From: RGIG4608 sp045635885
Lineage (GTDB): Bacteria > Bacillota > Clostridia > Oscillospirales > CAG-272
Assembly: GCA_045635885.1 (NCBI GenBank)
Contig: JAZTWO010000065.1
Span: 1 to 64,000, forward strand
Direction: 5' to 3'
DNA: 64,000 nucleotides
Shown: one piece after another, positions 33,569 through 40,850 of the stretch
Layout: each line of letters opens with the position of its first letter
How positions within the stretch are numbered: position 1 is the first letter of the stretch
Notes under the pieces: generated by a model
What the model was told of the DNA's origin: nothing
Database searches by the model: none
What the model saw: only the letters and a program-made list of their open reading frames with translations
Translations under genes and position numbers: made by a program

Positions 33569-33682
33569 ATGAAAGTTAAACCATCCGTAAAGAAGATCTG
33601 CGAAAAGTGCAAGATCATCAAGAGAAAAGGTAAAATCATGGTAATCTGTGAGAACCCTAAGCACAAACAAAGACAGGGTTAA
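33569..33682 (+). CDS. rpmJ: 50S ribosomal protein L36
   Basis: 37 aa, MKVKPSVKKICEKCKIIKRK and so on. Zinc ligands C11, C14, C27 and H32 are present, so this is the C+ form. Placed as usual between infA and rpsM. An AAAGGAA RBS precedes the ATG. Read by eye, since it is very short. Confidence 0.97.
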   Translation: MKVKPSVKKICEKCKIIKRKGKIMVICENPKHKQRQG

Positions 33683-33729
33683 TCACAAACCACACACTAA
33701 AAATAACCGAATTAAAGAGGTGAAATAAA

Positions 33730-34098
33730 ATGGCTCGTATAGCTGGTGTTGATATTCCAAATGCAAAACGCATTGAAATCGCTCTTACCTACATTTACGG
33801 TATAGGCCGCAAGAGTTCAAATGACATTCTTGCAAAAACAGGCATCAATCCCGACACTCGTGCAAAGGATCTTACAGAAGCAGAAATCGCAAAGCTTCGT
33901 GACGAGATCGAAAACTTCTACACAGTTGAGGGTGATCTTCGCCGTGATGTTGCTATGAACATCAAGAGAAAGATCGAAATTAACTGCTTCTGCGGTATCA
34001 GACATAGAAAAGGTCTCCCCGTTAGAGGACAGAGAACAAAAACAAATGCAAGAACTCGTAAGGGTCCTGCTAAGACAATCGCTAACAAGAAGAAATAA
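33730..34098 (+). CDS. rpsM: 30S ribosomal protein S13
   Basis: 122 aa. MARIAGVDIPNAKRIEIALTYIYGIG and the C-terminal RHRKGLPVRGQRTKTNARTRKG are diagnostic. The protein contacts P-site tRNA and the 50S bridge B1. RBS AGAGGTG. First gene of the alpha segment. Confidence 0.98.
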   Translation: MARIAGVDIPNAKRIEIALTYIYGIGRKSSNDILAKTGINPDTRAKDLTEAEIAKLRDEIENFYTVEGDLRRDVAMNIKRKIEINCFCGIRHRKGLPVRGQRTKTNARTRKGPAKTIANKKK

Positions 34099-34112
34099 AG
34101 GAGTAGCATAAG

Positions 34113-34502
34113 ATGGCTGTTAAAAAAGTAGTCAGAAAACGCCGCGAACGTAAAAATATTGAAAAAGGCGCGGCTCATATCAGTGCAACTTTCAACAATA
34201 CTATTGTAACCATCACCGACGTTAACGGAAACACAATTTCTTGGGCTTCCGCTGGTGAACTTGGTTTCAAGGGTTCCAGAAAATCAACTCCCTTTGCAGC
34301 TCAGTCTGCAGCAGAGACAGCAGGTAAGGCTGCTATGGAACACGGACTTAAGACTGTTGAAGTGTTTGTAAAAGGTCCCGGTTCAGGACGTGAATCCGCA
34401 ATTCGTGCATTGGAAACAGTTGGTCTTCAGATCACTATGATCAAGGACGTAACTCCTATTCCTCACAACGGTTGCAGACCCCCTAAACGTAGAAAAGTTT
34501 AA
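34113..34502 (+). CDS. rpsK: 30S ribosomal protein S11
   Basis: 129 aa. Core motif AHISATFNNTIVTITD and C-terminal VTPIPHNGCRPPKRRKV are diagnostic. It forms the platform with S6, S15 and S18 and contacts mRNA at the E site. Confidence 0.98.
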   Translation: MAVKKVVRKRRERKNIEKGAAHISATFNNTIVTITDVNGNTISWASAGELGFKGSRKSTPFAAQSAAETAGKAAMEHGLKTVEVFVKGPGSGRESAIRALETVGLQITMIKDVTPIPHNGCRPPKRRKV

Positions 34503-34520
34503 TATTGGAGGATTTACAAA

Positions 34521-35147
34521 ATGGCAAGATATACAGGTCCTGCATGTAAGCTCTGCCGTAGAGAAGGCAAAAAGCTTTATCTCAAGGGCGAACGCTGCAC
34601 ATCAGGTAAATGCGCACTTGACCGTAGACACACTGCTCCCGGTCAGCACGGTGCAAACAATAAGAAACTCAGAGAATACGGACGTCAGCTTCGTGAGAAG
34701 CAGACTGCAAAGAGATACTATGGTGTTCTTGAAAAGCAGTTCAAGAACTACTATGTAGAGGCAGCAAGAAAGCCCGGTATCACAGGTGAAAACCTTCTTT
34801 GCTTGCTTGAAAGAAGACTTGACAACGTTGTTTACAGAATGGGCTTTGCAGAAAGCCACAAGGAAGCTCGTCAGATCGTTCTTCATGAACACATCGAGCT
34901 TAACGGTAAGAAGGTAAACGTTCCTTCTATCCTTGTTAGACCTGGTGACGTTATCACTGTTCGCGCAAACTTCCGTGATTCTGAAAAGTGCAAGGCACTT
35001 ATTGAGAGCGCACAGACAAAGGTTGCTCCCAAATGGCTTGAAGTTAATAAGGAAACAATGAGCGCAAAGGTTCTTACTATGCCTGCTCGTGAAGACATTG
35101 ACTTCCCCTTCGAGGAACAGCTTATCGTCGAACTTTATTCCAAGTAA
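34521..35147 (+). CDS. rpsD: 30S ribosomal protein S4, zinc-binding type
   Basis: 208 aa. The N-terminus holds cysteines at 9, 12, 26 and 31, the C+ zinc form. The S4 RNA-binding domain follows (LERRLDNVVYRMGFAESHKEARQIV). A primary 16S assembly protein; in B. subtilis and E. coli it represses its own synthesis. Confidence 0.98.
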   Translation: MARYTGPACKLCRREGKKLYLKGERCTSGKCALDRRHTAPGQHGANNKKLREYGRQLREKQTAKRYYGVLEKQFKNYYVEAARKPGITGENLLCLLERRLDNVVYRMGFAESHKEARQIVLHEHIELNGKKVNVPSILVRPGDVITVRANFRDSEKCKALIESAQTKVAPKWLEVNKETMSAKVLTMPAREDIDFPFEEQLIVELYSK

Positions 35148-35152
35148 TAACC

Positions 35153-35179
35153 CGGGCACCGTATTTCAAATACTGCCCG
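35153..35179 (+). promoter_or_regulatory. hairpin between rpsD and rpoA
   Basis: CGGGCA-CC-GTATTT-C-AAATAC-TGCCCG, a 12-bp stem with a 2-nt bulge, directly after the rpsD stop and without a T tract. It lies in the 125-nt gap before rpoA. Possible processing site or S4 target; inference only. Confidence 0.4.
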
Positions 35180-35272
35180 TGTTGCTTGGCAATTTGAGGC
35201 AGACATATATACGGTCAAAATTTGTCCCCTGTAAAACACAGTGAAAATTTTATTAATGGAGGAATATTTGGA

Positions 35273-36247
35273 ATGATTGAAATAGAGAAACCTAATATTA
35301 CAACGGTTGACTTGAGTGAAGACGGAAGATTTGGTACTTTCGTTGTTGAGCCCCTTGAAAGAGGATACGGCACAACACTTGGAAACTCACTTCGCAGAGT
35401 GCTTCTTAGCTCTCTTCCCGGTGTTGCAGTAACAAACATCAAAATTGATGGCGTTTTGCACGAGTTTTCAACAATTCCCGGTGTTAAAGAAGATGTTACA
35501 GAGATTGTTCTTAACGTTAAGGGCATCACTGCAAAGCTTCATACAAACTCCCCCAAGACAGTTGTTATTGATGTAATTGGTGATCAGGTAGTTACTGCCG
35601 GCGACATCAAGCAGGATACAGATATTGAAATTCTTAATCCTAACCATCACATCGCAACAGTTGCTCAGGGTGAAAGATTCTACATGGAGCTTACATTCGA
35701 TAACGGTCGTGGTTACGTTTCACAGGAACGCAATAAGCAGGTTCACACCTCTCTTCTTGGTCCTAACGTATCTGCTCCCATCGGAACAATTTACACCGAT
35801 TCAATTTACACTCCCGTTTACAACGTTCGTTACACCGTTGATAACACACGTGTCGGAACAGTTGCCGATTTTGACAAGCTCACTATCGAGATTGAAACAA
35901 ACGGTACTATCTCCGCAAAAGAGGCGGTTTCCCTCGGAGCCAAGATTCTCAACGAGCATCTCAACTTGTTTGTAGATTTGTCTGAAGAAGCAAGAAATGA
36001 AAGCATTATGGTTGAGAGAGAAGAAACCATCAAGGAAAAGGTTCTTGAGATGACCATTGAGGAACTTGACATGTCTGTTCGTAGCTTCAACTGCTTGAAG
36101 CGTGCAGGCATTGATACAGTTGAAGATCTGACCAATCGTACCGAAGAGGATATGATTAAGGTTAGAAATCTTGGTAAGAAGTCGCTTGAGGAAGTTATCC
36201 AAAAGCTTGCTTCCTTGGGACTTACACTTAAGAAGGAAGAAGATTAA
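35273..36247 (+). CDS. rpoA: DNA-directed RNA polymerase subunit alpha
   Basis: 324 aa. The N-terminal assembly domain (GTFVVEPLERGYGTTLGNSLRRVLLSS) and the C-terminal domain (RSFNCLKRAGIDTVEDLT) that contacts UP elements and activators are both complete. The frame is open from 35222, but GGAGG lies upstream of the ATG at 35273 and MIEIEKPNI is the usual start. Confidence 0.98.
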   Translation: MIEIEKPNITTVDLSEDGRFGTFVVEPLERGYGTTLGNSLRRVLLSSLPGVAVTNIKIDGVLHEFSTIPGVKEDVTEIVLNVKGITAKLHTNSPKTVVIDVIGDQVVTAGDIKQDTDIEILNPNHHIATVAQGERFYMELTFDNGRGYVSQERNKQVHTSLLGPNVSAPIGTIYTDSIYTPVYNVRYTVDNTRVGTVADFDKLTIEIETNGTISAKEAVSLGAKILNEHLNLFVDLSEEARNESIMVEREETIKEKVLEMTIEELDMSVRSFNCLKRAGIDTVEDLTNRTEEDMIKVRNLGKKSLEEVIQKLASLGLTLKKEED

Positions 36248-36309
36248 TTCTTAAGCACCCAAACTATTATTAAAAGTTATATTTATTAATAAACGGAGGA
36301 AATTAAGCG

Positions 36310-36651
36310 ATGCTTAACAGAAAGCTTGGCAGAACAACTGCTCATAGAAATGCAATGCTTCGCGGTCTTGTAACATACCTTCTTGAAAATGGCTCTGTAG
36401 AAACAACTCTCACAAGAGCTAAAGAAGTTCGTTCTGTTGCAGAAAAGATGATCACACTTGGTAAGAAGAATACTCTTGCTAGCCGTCGTGCTGCTCTTGC
36501 ATACATCACAAAGGAAGATGTAGTTACCAAAGTGTTCAATGAGATTGCTCCTAAATATGAAGGTCGTAACGGTGGTTACACTCAGATTTATAAGCTTGGT
36601 CCCCGCCGTGGTGACGGAGCTGAGATGGCAATCATCAAATTGGTTGACTAA
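36310..36651 (+). CDS. rplQ: 50S ribosomal protein L17
   Basis: 113 aa. MLNRKLGRTTAHRNAMLRGLVTYLLENG is diagnostic. Last gene of the ribosomal superoperon, followed by a strong terminator. The ecfA-ecfT-truA-rplM-rpsI genes that often follow in Firmicutes are absent here. Confidence 0.98.
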   Translation: MLNRKLGRTTAHRNAMLRGLVTYLLENGSVETTLTRAKEVRSVAEKMITLGKKNTLASRRAALAYITKEDVVTKVFNEIAPKYEGRNGGYTQIYKLGPRRGDGAEMAIIKLVD

Positions 36652-36684
36652 TTTGATACCTAAGAAGCTAAAACTTATATAAAA

Positions 36685-36716
36685 ACACCCAAGGCGTTTG
36701 CCTTGGGTGTTTTTAT
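36685..36716. terminator. bidirectional terminator of the ribosomal superoperon
   Basis: ACACCCAAGGC-GTTT-GCCTTGGGTGT with five T on the plus strand and an A run before the left arm, so it can stop both rplQ and the convergent cysteine desulfurase gene. Confidence 0.9.
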
Positions 36717-37870
36717 TAATATTTGCAAATATTATTTGTGGTGAATAATAATTTATCGACGTCGGTTTTGGTATTGAAGATGCCAAAGGAAACACGTACG
36801 GTGCCTGAGTTGATTGTGCCAAGAGATGTGTGGGCAAGGGGGGAACAATGAAAGCCACTTCTGACGCATATATTTTCGTCGCTAAGAAGTGTGCAAATTC
36901 GCTCGGCGGAAATGCCTTCGATATTAAAAGAAAGCGTACTGCCTGCAAAATTGGGCTCATAGACGGTGGCTTTGCTAATGTTGAGCAGTCCTTCTTTTAG
37001 GTGGAGAAACAATTCCTTTTCGTGCTTTAAAATTGAGGTGATATTGCGCTTTTTTATTTCTTTTATACCCTCACAAAGTCCTGCGATTGCAGGAAGTGGG
37101 AGTGTGCCTGCCTCGTGTCTTTCGGGCAGAAAGCTTGGCATTTCGCTATCAAGAGAAAGCACACCGCTTCCACCTTCGGTCAAGGTTTTTAGTGGGTTTG
37201 GCGAATTTATGGCGACAAAGCCTGCGCCTTGTATTCCATACAAGCCCTTATGGGCGGGTGCGGAGAGGTAATTTATATTCATTTTTTGCATATCTATGGG
37301 AAGATGACCAATGGATTGGGCTACGTCGAGTGCAAAAATGATTCCCATTTGCTTGCAAAGTGCTCCGATTTTTTCAACGGGCAGGGAAAATGAACAGATA
37401 TTTGATTGATGATTGCATATCAAAAGCTTTGTGTTTTTACAAAGCTTATTTTTTATATTCGAAATTATCGCTTCGTCGCTCTTGTCGGCAAGGGCGAGGG
37501 CGGGGAAGACGTCGTATGTGATTTTGCCCTCTTGCGCAAGTTTTTTGATGGGACGAAGCACGGAATTGTGTTCCATATCGCTGATTAAAACGTGGTCGCC
37601 TGCTTCAAGTATGCCCTTTATAATTAAGTTCAAACCGTATGTGCAGGATGGCATAAAAACCACGAATTCAGGCGAGGGGGCATTAATCAGTGAGCAAATT
37701 TGCTCGCGACATTCATAAATTTTTTCGGCAGCGAGCAGGGACAGTTTATGAGAGCCACGCCCTGCGTTGCCACAGTAAGAAGTGAGGCATTTTGTTACCT
37801 CTTTTATTACAAGCTTGGGTTTGGGAAAGCTTGTTGCGGCATTATCGAGATAAATGATTGAGTTTTTCAT
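36716..37870 (-). CDS. class V aminotransferase, cysteine desulfurase/selenocysteine lyase-like
   Basis: 384 aa from MKNSIIYLDNAATSFPKPK. PLP-binding Lys lies in SAPAHKGLYGIQG, and the C-terminal VRSGFHCSPLAH holds the reactive Cys in the R-x-G-x-H-C form. Such enzymes remove S (or Se) from cysteine (selenocysteine) and hand it on. A longer open frame exists, but the ATG at 37870 overlaps the DUF3343 stop (ATGA), so the two are coupled. With that partner a role in sulfur or selenium trafficking is likely. The precise substrate cannot be told from sequence. Confidence 0.88.
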   Translation of the reverse strand: MKNSIIYLDNAATSFPKPKLVIKEVTKCLTSYCGNAGRGSHKLSLLAAEKIYECREQICSLINAPSPEFVVFMPSCTYGLNLIIKGILEAGDHVLISDMEHNSVLRPIKKLAQEGKITYDVFPALALADKSDEAIISNIKNKLCKNTKLLICNHQSNICSFSLPVEKIGALCKQMGIIFALDVAQSIGHLPIDMQKMNINYLSAPAHKGLYGIQGAGFVAINSPNPLKTLTEGGSGVLSLDSEMPSFLPERHEAGTLPLPAIAGLCEGIKEIKKRNITSILKHEKELFLHLKEGLLNISKATVYEPNFAGSTLSFNIEGISAERICTLLSDENICVRSGFHCSPLAHTSLGTINSGTVRVSFGIFNTKTDVDKLLFTTNNICKY

Positions 37871-38106
37871 ACCAAATTTTCGCCATTTGAAGTGATATAT
37901 TGTGTGGGCCTTATGCCATATCGTTGTAAAATTGACCTCACTCTGCCTTTTTCGGTGCAATTAAATTCTATTCCATAGGCGCATCCGTGCTTGGTTAGTG
38001 ATGGCTCAAGACTGACAATTTTTGAAAAAATTCCGTTTTGGGAAAGGGCTTTTTGTCCTTTTATACATATATTTATTGATGAAATTGCGGCAATACAGTA
38101 GTTCAT
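37867..38106 (-). CDS. DUF3343 protein, putative Se/S carrier
   Basis: 79 aa. Matches the small DUF3343 family, described as putative Se/S carrier proteins; the Cys in the KHGCAYGIEF segment is the likely carrier residue. GGAG lies 6 nt before the ATG. Its stop overlaps the start of the class V aminotransferase (ATGA), a strong sign that the two products act together. Confidence rests on family pattern and context. Confidence 0.7.
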   Translation of the reverse strand: MNYCIAAISSINICIKGQKALSQNGIFSKIVSLEPSLTKHGCAYGIEFNCTEKGRVRSILQRYGIRPTQYITSNGENLV

Positions 38107-38202
38107 ATTCGCTCCATAACTTTTTTTATCATTATATGAAATTTTGTGAATAATGCGCCTAAAAGGGGGAATACTAAATTATCAAAAAGAAGGAGAAATG
38201 AT

Positions 38203-38814
38203 ATGAAATTACAAAAAATAATGGTTTTGGGGTGCGTTTTGGTGCTTTGCTTTGCACTTTGCAATATTTTGCCCATACATGGCGAGGGGGAGATATATGA
38301 CAGTGTTGTTAGATTGCACGTTCTTGCAAACTCCGATTCTGATGAGGATCAAGTGCTTAAATTGAAGGTTAGAGATGCCATTCTCGCCTACGTTTCGCCA
38401 AGGGTGATTGACAGTCAAACAAGGCAAGAGGCGGCACAACTTTTACAGGGCGAGCTTGGGGCAATAAAGAATTTGGCTAAAGAAGTGATTTTGCAAGAGG
38501 GATTTGATTATGAGGTTGATGTGACCTTGACTTTTGAGGACTATCCCACGAGAAATTATGAGAGTATGAGCTTTCCGAGTGGCGAATATATGAGCTTGAG
38601 AGTTTTGATTGGCGAAGCGGAGGGACAAAATTGGTGGTGCGTTTTATTTCCACCGTTATGTCTTTCTGCCGCAAGTGAAAAATCAGAAAATGAGGATGCT
38701 TTTATTGCGGTTGGCTTGAATTCCGACCAGTATAAAATAATAACCGAGAGCAAGGAGTCGAAATATTATTTGCGTTTTAAGATACTTGAAGTAATTGAAT
38801 CAATAGGAAAATAA
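38203..38814 (+). CDS. spoIIR: stage II sporulation protein R
   Basis: 203 aa. One N-terminal membrane/secretion helix (~4-22), then the diagnostic VVRLHVLANSDSDEDQVLKLKVRDAIL block. SpoIIR is made in the forespore and activates the SpoIIGA protease, which processes pro-sigma-E in the mother cell. The frame is open from 38146, but AAGGAG lies 7 nt before the ATG at 38203. Its presence marks the organism as a spore former or a recent descendant of one. Confidence 0.92.
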   Translation: MKLQKIMVLGCVLVLCFALCNILPIHGEGEIYDSVVRLHVLANSDSDEDQVLKLKVRDAILAYVSPRVIDSQTRQEAAQLLQGELGAIKNLAKEVILQEGFDYEVDVTLTFEDYPTRNYESMSFPSGEYMSLRVLIGEAEGQNWWCVLFPPLCLSAASEKSENEDAFIAVGLNSDQYKIITESKESKYYLRFKILEVIESIGK

Positions 38815-38815
38815 G

Positions 38816-38846
38816 AAAATCCCACTCAAATGAGTGGGATTTTTAA
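38816..38846. terminator. bidirectional terminator between spoIIR and folT
   Basis: AAAATCCCACTCA-AA-TGAGTGGGATTTTT: long perfect stem with T run on the plus strand and A run on the left. Serves both convergent genes. Confidence 0.88.
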
Positions 38847-38852
38847 TTTATT

Positions 38853-39608
38853 TTACCAAATTTTGATGTTCCATGCGCTAACGACATCCTTAAGCACGAA
38901 TACATAGAGCAACACAAGTCCAACCGAAAGGAGTGTGAACAGGATGAGATGCAAAACAAGTGCTTTGTTTGAGGGCTTATCGATAACGGAATAGTTTTTA
39001 TCAACAAGCTTTAATTTTGCAAGAATTGGGAGTGCCATTGATAACACAAACACAATTAGGGTTGCTTCAAGAGGGAACATAATCAAGTTTTTGGCAATTC
39101 TTACACCATTGATAAGATTATATGTTTGCGCTTTTTCAATTCCGTAATAAATGTAGTACATCCACTTCATAAAAATTGATGTGAGGACTATATTTGAAAT
39201 GAAATTGATAGAAAACTTTGCGGTGAGGGCACGGGTGAAGTTGATTTTTCTTCGCCAGAAAAACAAACCAAACAAGAAGGAGCTTGACATTTCAACGAGC
39301 GCAAAGGGTGGAAAATATTCGCCCATCTCACCTGTTACGATAACACCGAGTGTGTCGCTGATGAGTCCGACTGCAAGACCCACAACGGGACCGTAAATTA
39401 CCGAACCGAGAGAATTTACATAACCGTCAAGGGACATATTAAGCCCCGGCGCCAATCTGATTTTAGCAAATTTAACTGCAATTCGAAGCGCAACTATGAG
39501 TGCGGCTATGGTCAAAATTTTGACGTCCTTGAATTGAAGCGTGGCTTCTTGCCAATATTTTAACGTAAAAATGCTTGCAAATTTTTTGCTTTCTGTATTT
39601 TTTTGCAT
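38853..39608 (-). CDS. folT: ECF transporter S component for folate (FolT-like)
   Basis: 251 aa, six predicted helices. The N-terminal part matches ECF S components (LTIAALIVALRIAVKFAKI, then GYVNSLGSVIYGPVVGLAVGLISD). S components bind a vitamin and dock on a shared EcfA/EcfA'/EcfT module, which is not in this window. A THF riboswitch lies directly upstream, so folate is the probable cargo. The frame is open to 39731 through the riboswitch, but GGAGG lies 9 nt before the ATG at 39608. Confidence 0.9.
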   Translation of the reverse strand: MQKNTESKKFASIFTLKYWQEATLQFKDVKILTIAALIVALRIAVKFAKIRLAPGLNMSLDGYVNSLGSVIYGPVVGLAVGLISDTLGVIVTGEMGEYFPPFALVEMSSSFLFGLFFWRRKINFTRALTAKFSINFISNIVLTSIFMKWMYYIYYGIEKAQTYNLINGVRIAKNLIMFPLEATLIVFVLSMALPILAKLKLVDKNYSVIDKPSNKALVLHLILFTLLSVGLVLLYVFVLKDVVSAWNIKIW

Positions 39609-39663
39609 GAAAATAATCCTCCTTTCCCACAAAAGAAAAGAGGATTGCATAGTTATCCTATTT

Positions 39664-39763
39664 TCACAGCGGGATGCGAATCTTGTACCGCAGAAAATTC
39701 TTTCGTCCACGGGGCAACTCCCCGTCCCCATGGCACTTTACGCGCAAGATTCTACTCTGTTTT
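39664..39763 (-). ncRNA. THF (tetrahydrofolate) riboswitch
   Basis: On the minus strand the THF aptamer core is plain: ACAGAGTAGA, GCGCGTAAAGTGCC, GGGGACGGGG-AGTTG-CCCCGT, GGACGAAAG, TGCGGT and GATTCGCATCCCGCTGT, with matching P1 (ACAG/CTGT) and P2 (GAATCTTG/CAAGATTC) pairings. It ends about 55 nt before the folT ATG. With no clear terminator downstream, control is probably at translation, through the GGAGG RBS. Confidence 0.9.
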
Positions 39764-39771
39764 TCCTGAAT

Positions 39772-39800
39772 ATTTTACCACAAAAGCGCAAGAATTTCAA
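39772..39800 (-). promoter_or_regulatory. promoter of folT
   Basis: Minus strand TTGAAA (39795-39800), 17-nt spacer, TAAAAT (39772-39777). The transcript begins at the 5' edge of the THF aptamer. Confidence 0.75.
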
Positions 39801-39818
39801 TAGTTTTTTTAGAAAAAC

Positions 39819-39847
39819 TTGACTTTAAGCGGCAAAAGTTGTATAAT
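39819..39847 (+). promoter_or_regulatory. promoter of queT
   Basis: TTGACT (39819-39824), 17-nt spacer, TATAAT (39842-39847), divergent from the folT promoter with the two -35 boxes only 18 bp apart. Confidence 0.8.
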
Positions 39848-39854
39848 GTTTCAT

Positions 39855-39900
39855 AGTGAGTTCGCAACTATCCTCACTTAAAACAAAACTATAGAAAGGA
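39855..39900 (+). ncRNA. preQ1-I riboswitch
   Basis: AGTGAG...CTCACT forms P1 around the loop TTCGCAACTATCC, followed by an A-rich tail (TTAAAACAAAACTATAGAAAGGA). The loop and tail closely resemble the small preQ1-I aptamer of Thermoanaerobacter (TCGCAGTAACC loop, AACAAAACAAGG tail). The last bases (AAAGGA) can pair with TCC of the loop as P2, hiding a Shine-Dalgarno-like sequence, so control is probably translational. Confidence 0.8.
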
Positions 39901-39930
39901 CATTCAATTTTTGAATGTAAGTACAAAAAA

Positions 39931-40425
39931 ATGAAAAGAAACAATCAAAGCAGGGTGCGTTTTATAACGCTTTCTGCAACAATCGCATCGCTCTATATTG
40001 TCTTAACTTTGATTTCGGCAATGTTTGGGCTTTCTTCGGGAGTAATTCAGGTCAGAATTTCAGAGGCACTTTGCGCCCTGACATTCTTTACACCTGCTGC
40101 AGTTCCCGGACTTACAATCGGTTGCCTTGTTTCAAATCTTGTAACCGGGGCAAACTTGCTTGACGTGGTGTTTGGCACGCTTGCAACATTTCTTGGCGCG
40201 TGGGGCGGATATTGTCTTCGCAAAAGAAAGTGGCTTGTTACCTTGCCAACCCTTGTTTCAAACGTGATAATCATTCCATTAGTTCTTGTTTATGGCTTTG
40301 GTGTGACCGATATGGCACTGCCCATTATTGCTTTAACAGTTGGTGCGGGCGAATTTGTCTCCGCTTGCGTGCTTGGTATGTTATTGCTTTTGGTACTTAA
40401 AAAGAGAAATATCAATTTGAAATAA
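39931..40425 (+). CDS. queT: QueT-family ECF S component for queuosine precursor
   Basis: 164 aa, five or six helices. Contains the QueT pattern VRISEALCALTFFTPAAVPGLTIGCLVSNL near residues 34-63 and a Gly/Pro-rich core. It takes up preQ1 or a related 7-deazaguanine precursor for tRNA queuosine, using a shared ECF module encoded elsewhere. The preQ1 riboswitch upstream supports this. The ATG at 39931 lies 31 nt from the nearest Shine-Dalgarno sequence, with a perfect 8-bp hairpin (ACATTCAA/TTGAATGT) between. Confidence 0.9.
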   Translation: MKRNNQSRVRFITLSATIASLYIVLTLISAMFGLSSGVIQVRISEALCALTFFTPAAVPGLTIGCLVSNLVTGANLLDVVFGTLATFLGAWGGYCLRKRKWLVTLPTLVSNVIIIPLVLVYGFGVTDMALPIIALTVGAGEFVSACVLGMLLLLVLKKRNINLK

Positions 40426-40492
40426 TACAAGTTTTATCCAATTAATAAAAAAATTAACAATAATAATTTTTTTAAAAAAATTCAAAAACCTA

Positions 40493-40521
40493 TTGACAAG
40501 TGAAAATTTTGGTGCTATAAT
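40493..40521 (+). promoter_or_regulatory. consensus promoter of the T-box operon
   Basis: TTGACA (40493-40498), 17-nt spacer, TATAAT (40516-40521): perfect consensus. Confidence 0.9.
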
Positions 40522-40527
40522 ACAGTC

Positions 40528-40800
40528 AATAAGAAAAAGACGTTTGAGCAAAAAGAGTGCAAAATGAAGTGTCTTCAGAGAGTTGGCGGTTGGTGTGAGC
40601 CAATGATAAGTAGTTTTGTGGCGTACATTTTGCGAGTTGTGTGTTGAAATCTTTTTTGAGAGTAGGTACAACGGTGGCTCCCGTTACGAGCGTAGACTTT
40701 GATAGAAGTCGGTAAGGGTTAAATCGTGAGGTTTAACTGAAGCAGAGTGGTAACACGGTCTTTTCGTCCCTGCATCCAAATGGATGCGGGGCTTTTTTGT
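40528..40800 (+). ncRNA. T-box riboswitch, specifier probably UAC (Tyr)
   Basis: Stem I has the AGAGAG bulge (~40576) and GGTTGGTG distal loop. The lower stem GCAAAA/TTTTGC flanks a loop in which TAC (40624-40626) stands just before A and the stem, as GGC does in B. subtilis glyQS; UAC is a tyrosine codon. The T-box sequence AGCAGAGTGGTAACACGG (40740-40757) and the competing terminator follow. Uncharged tRNA binding would allow read-through into the ABC transporter. TGG (Trp, 40619-40621) is nearby and is the main alternative specifier. Confidence 0.93.
40766..40799 (+). terminator. regulated terminator of the T-box leader
   Basis: CCCTGCATCC and GGATGCGGGG arms, then CTTTTTT. The left arm (TCCCTGC) also pairs with the T-box antiterminator region. 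Confidence 0.9.
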
Positions 40801-40850
40801 TGCTCTGGACAAAATATTACATGGTCGCTAAGCGACAGGAGGAAACTTTT

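Noticed and set aside
20969..36651. Search for an inserted non-canonical gene within the ribosomal superoperon
   Set aside because: Every gene is in the standard Firmicutes order with full-length products; other frames are shadows.
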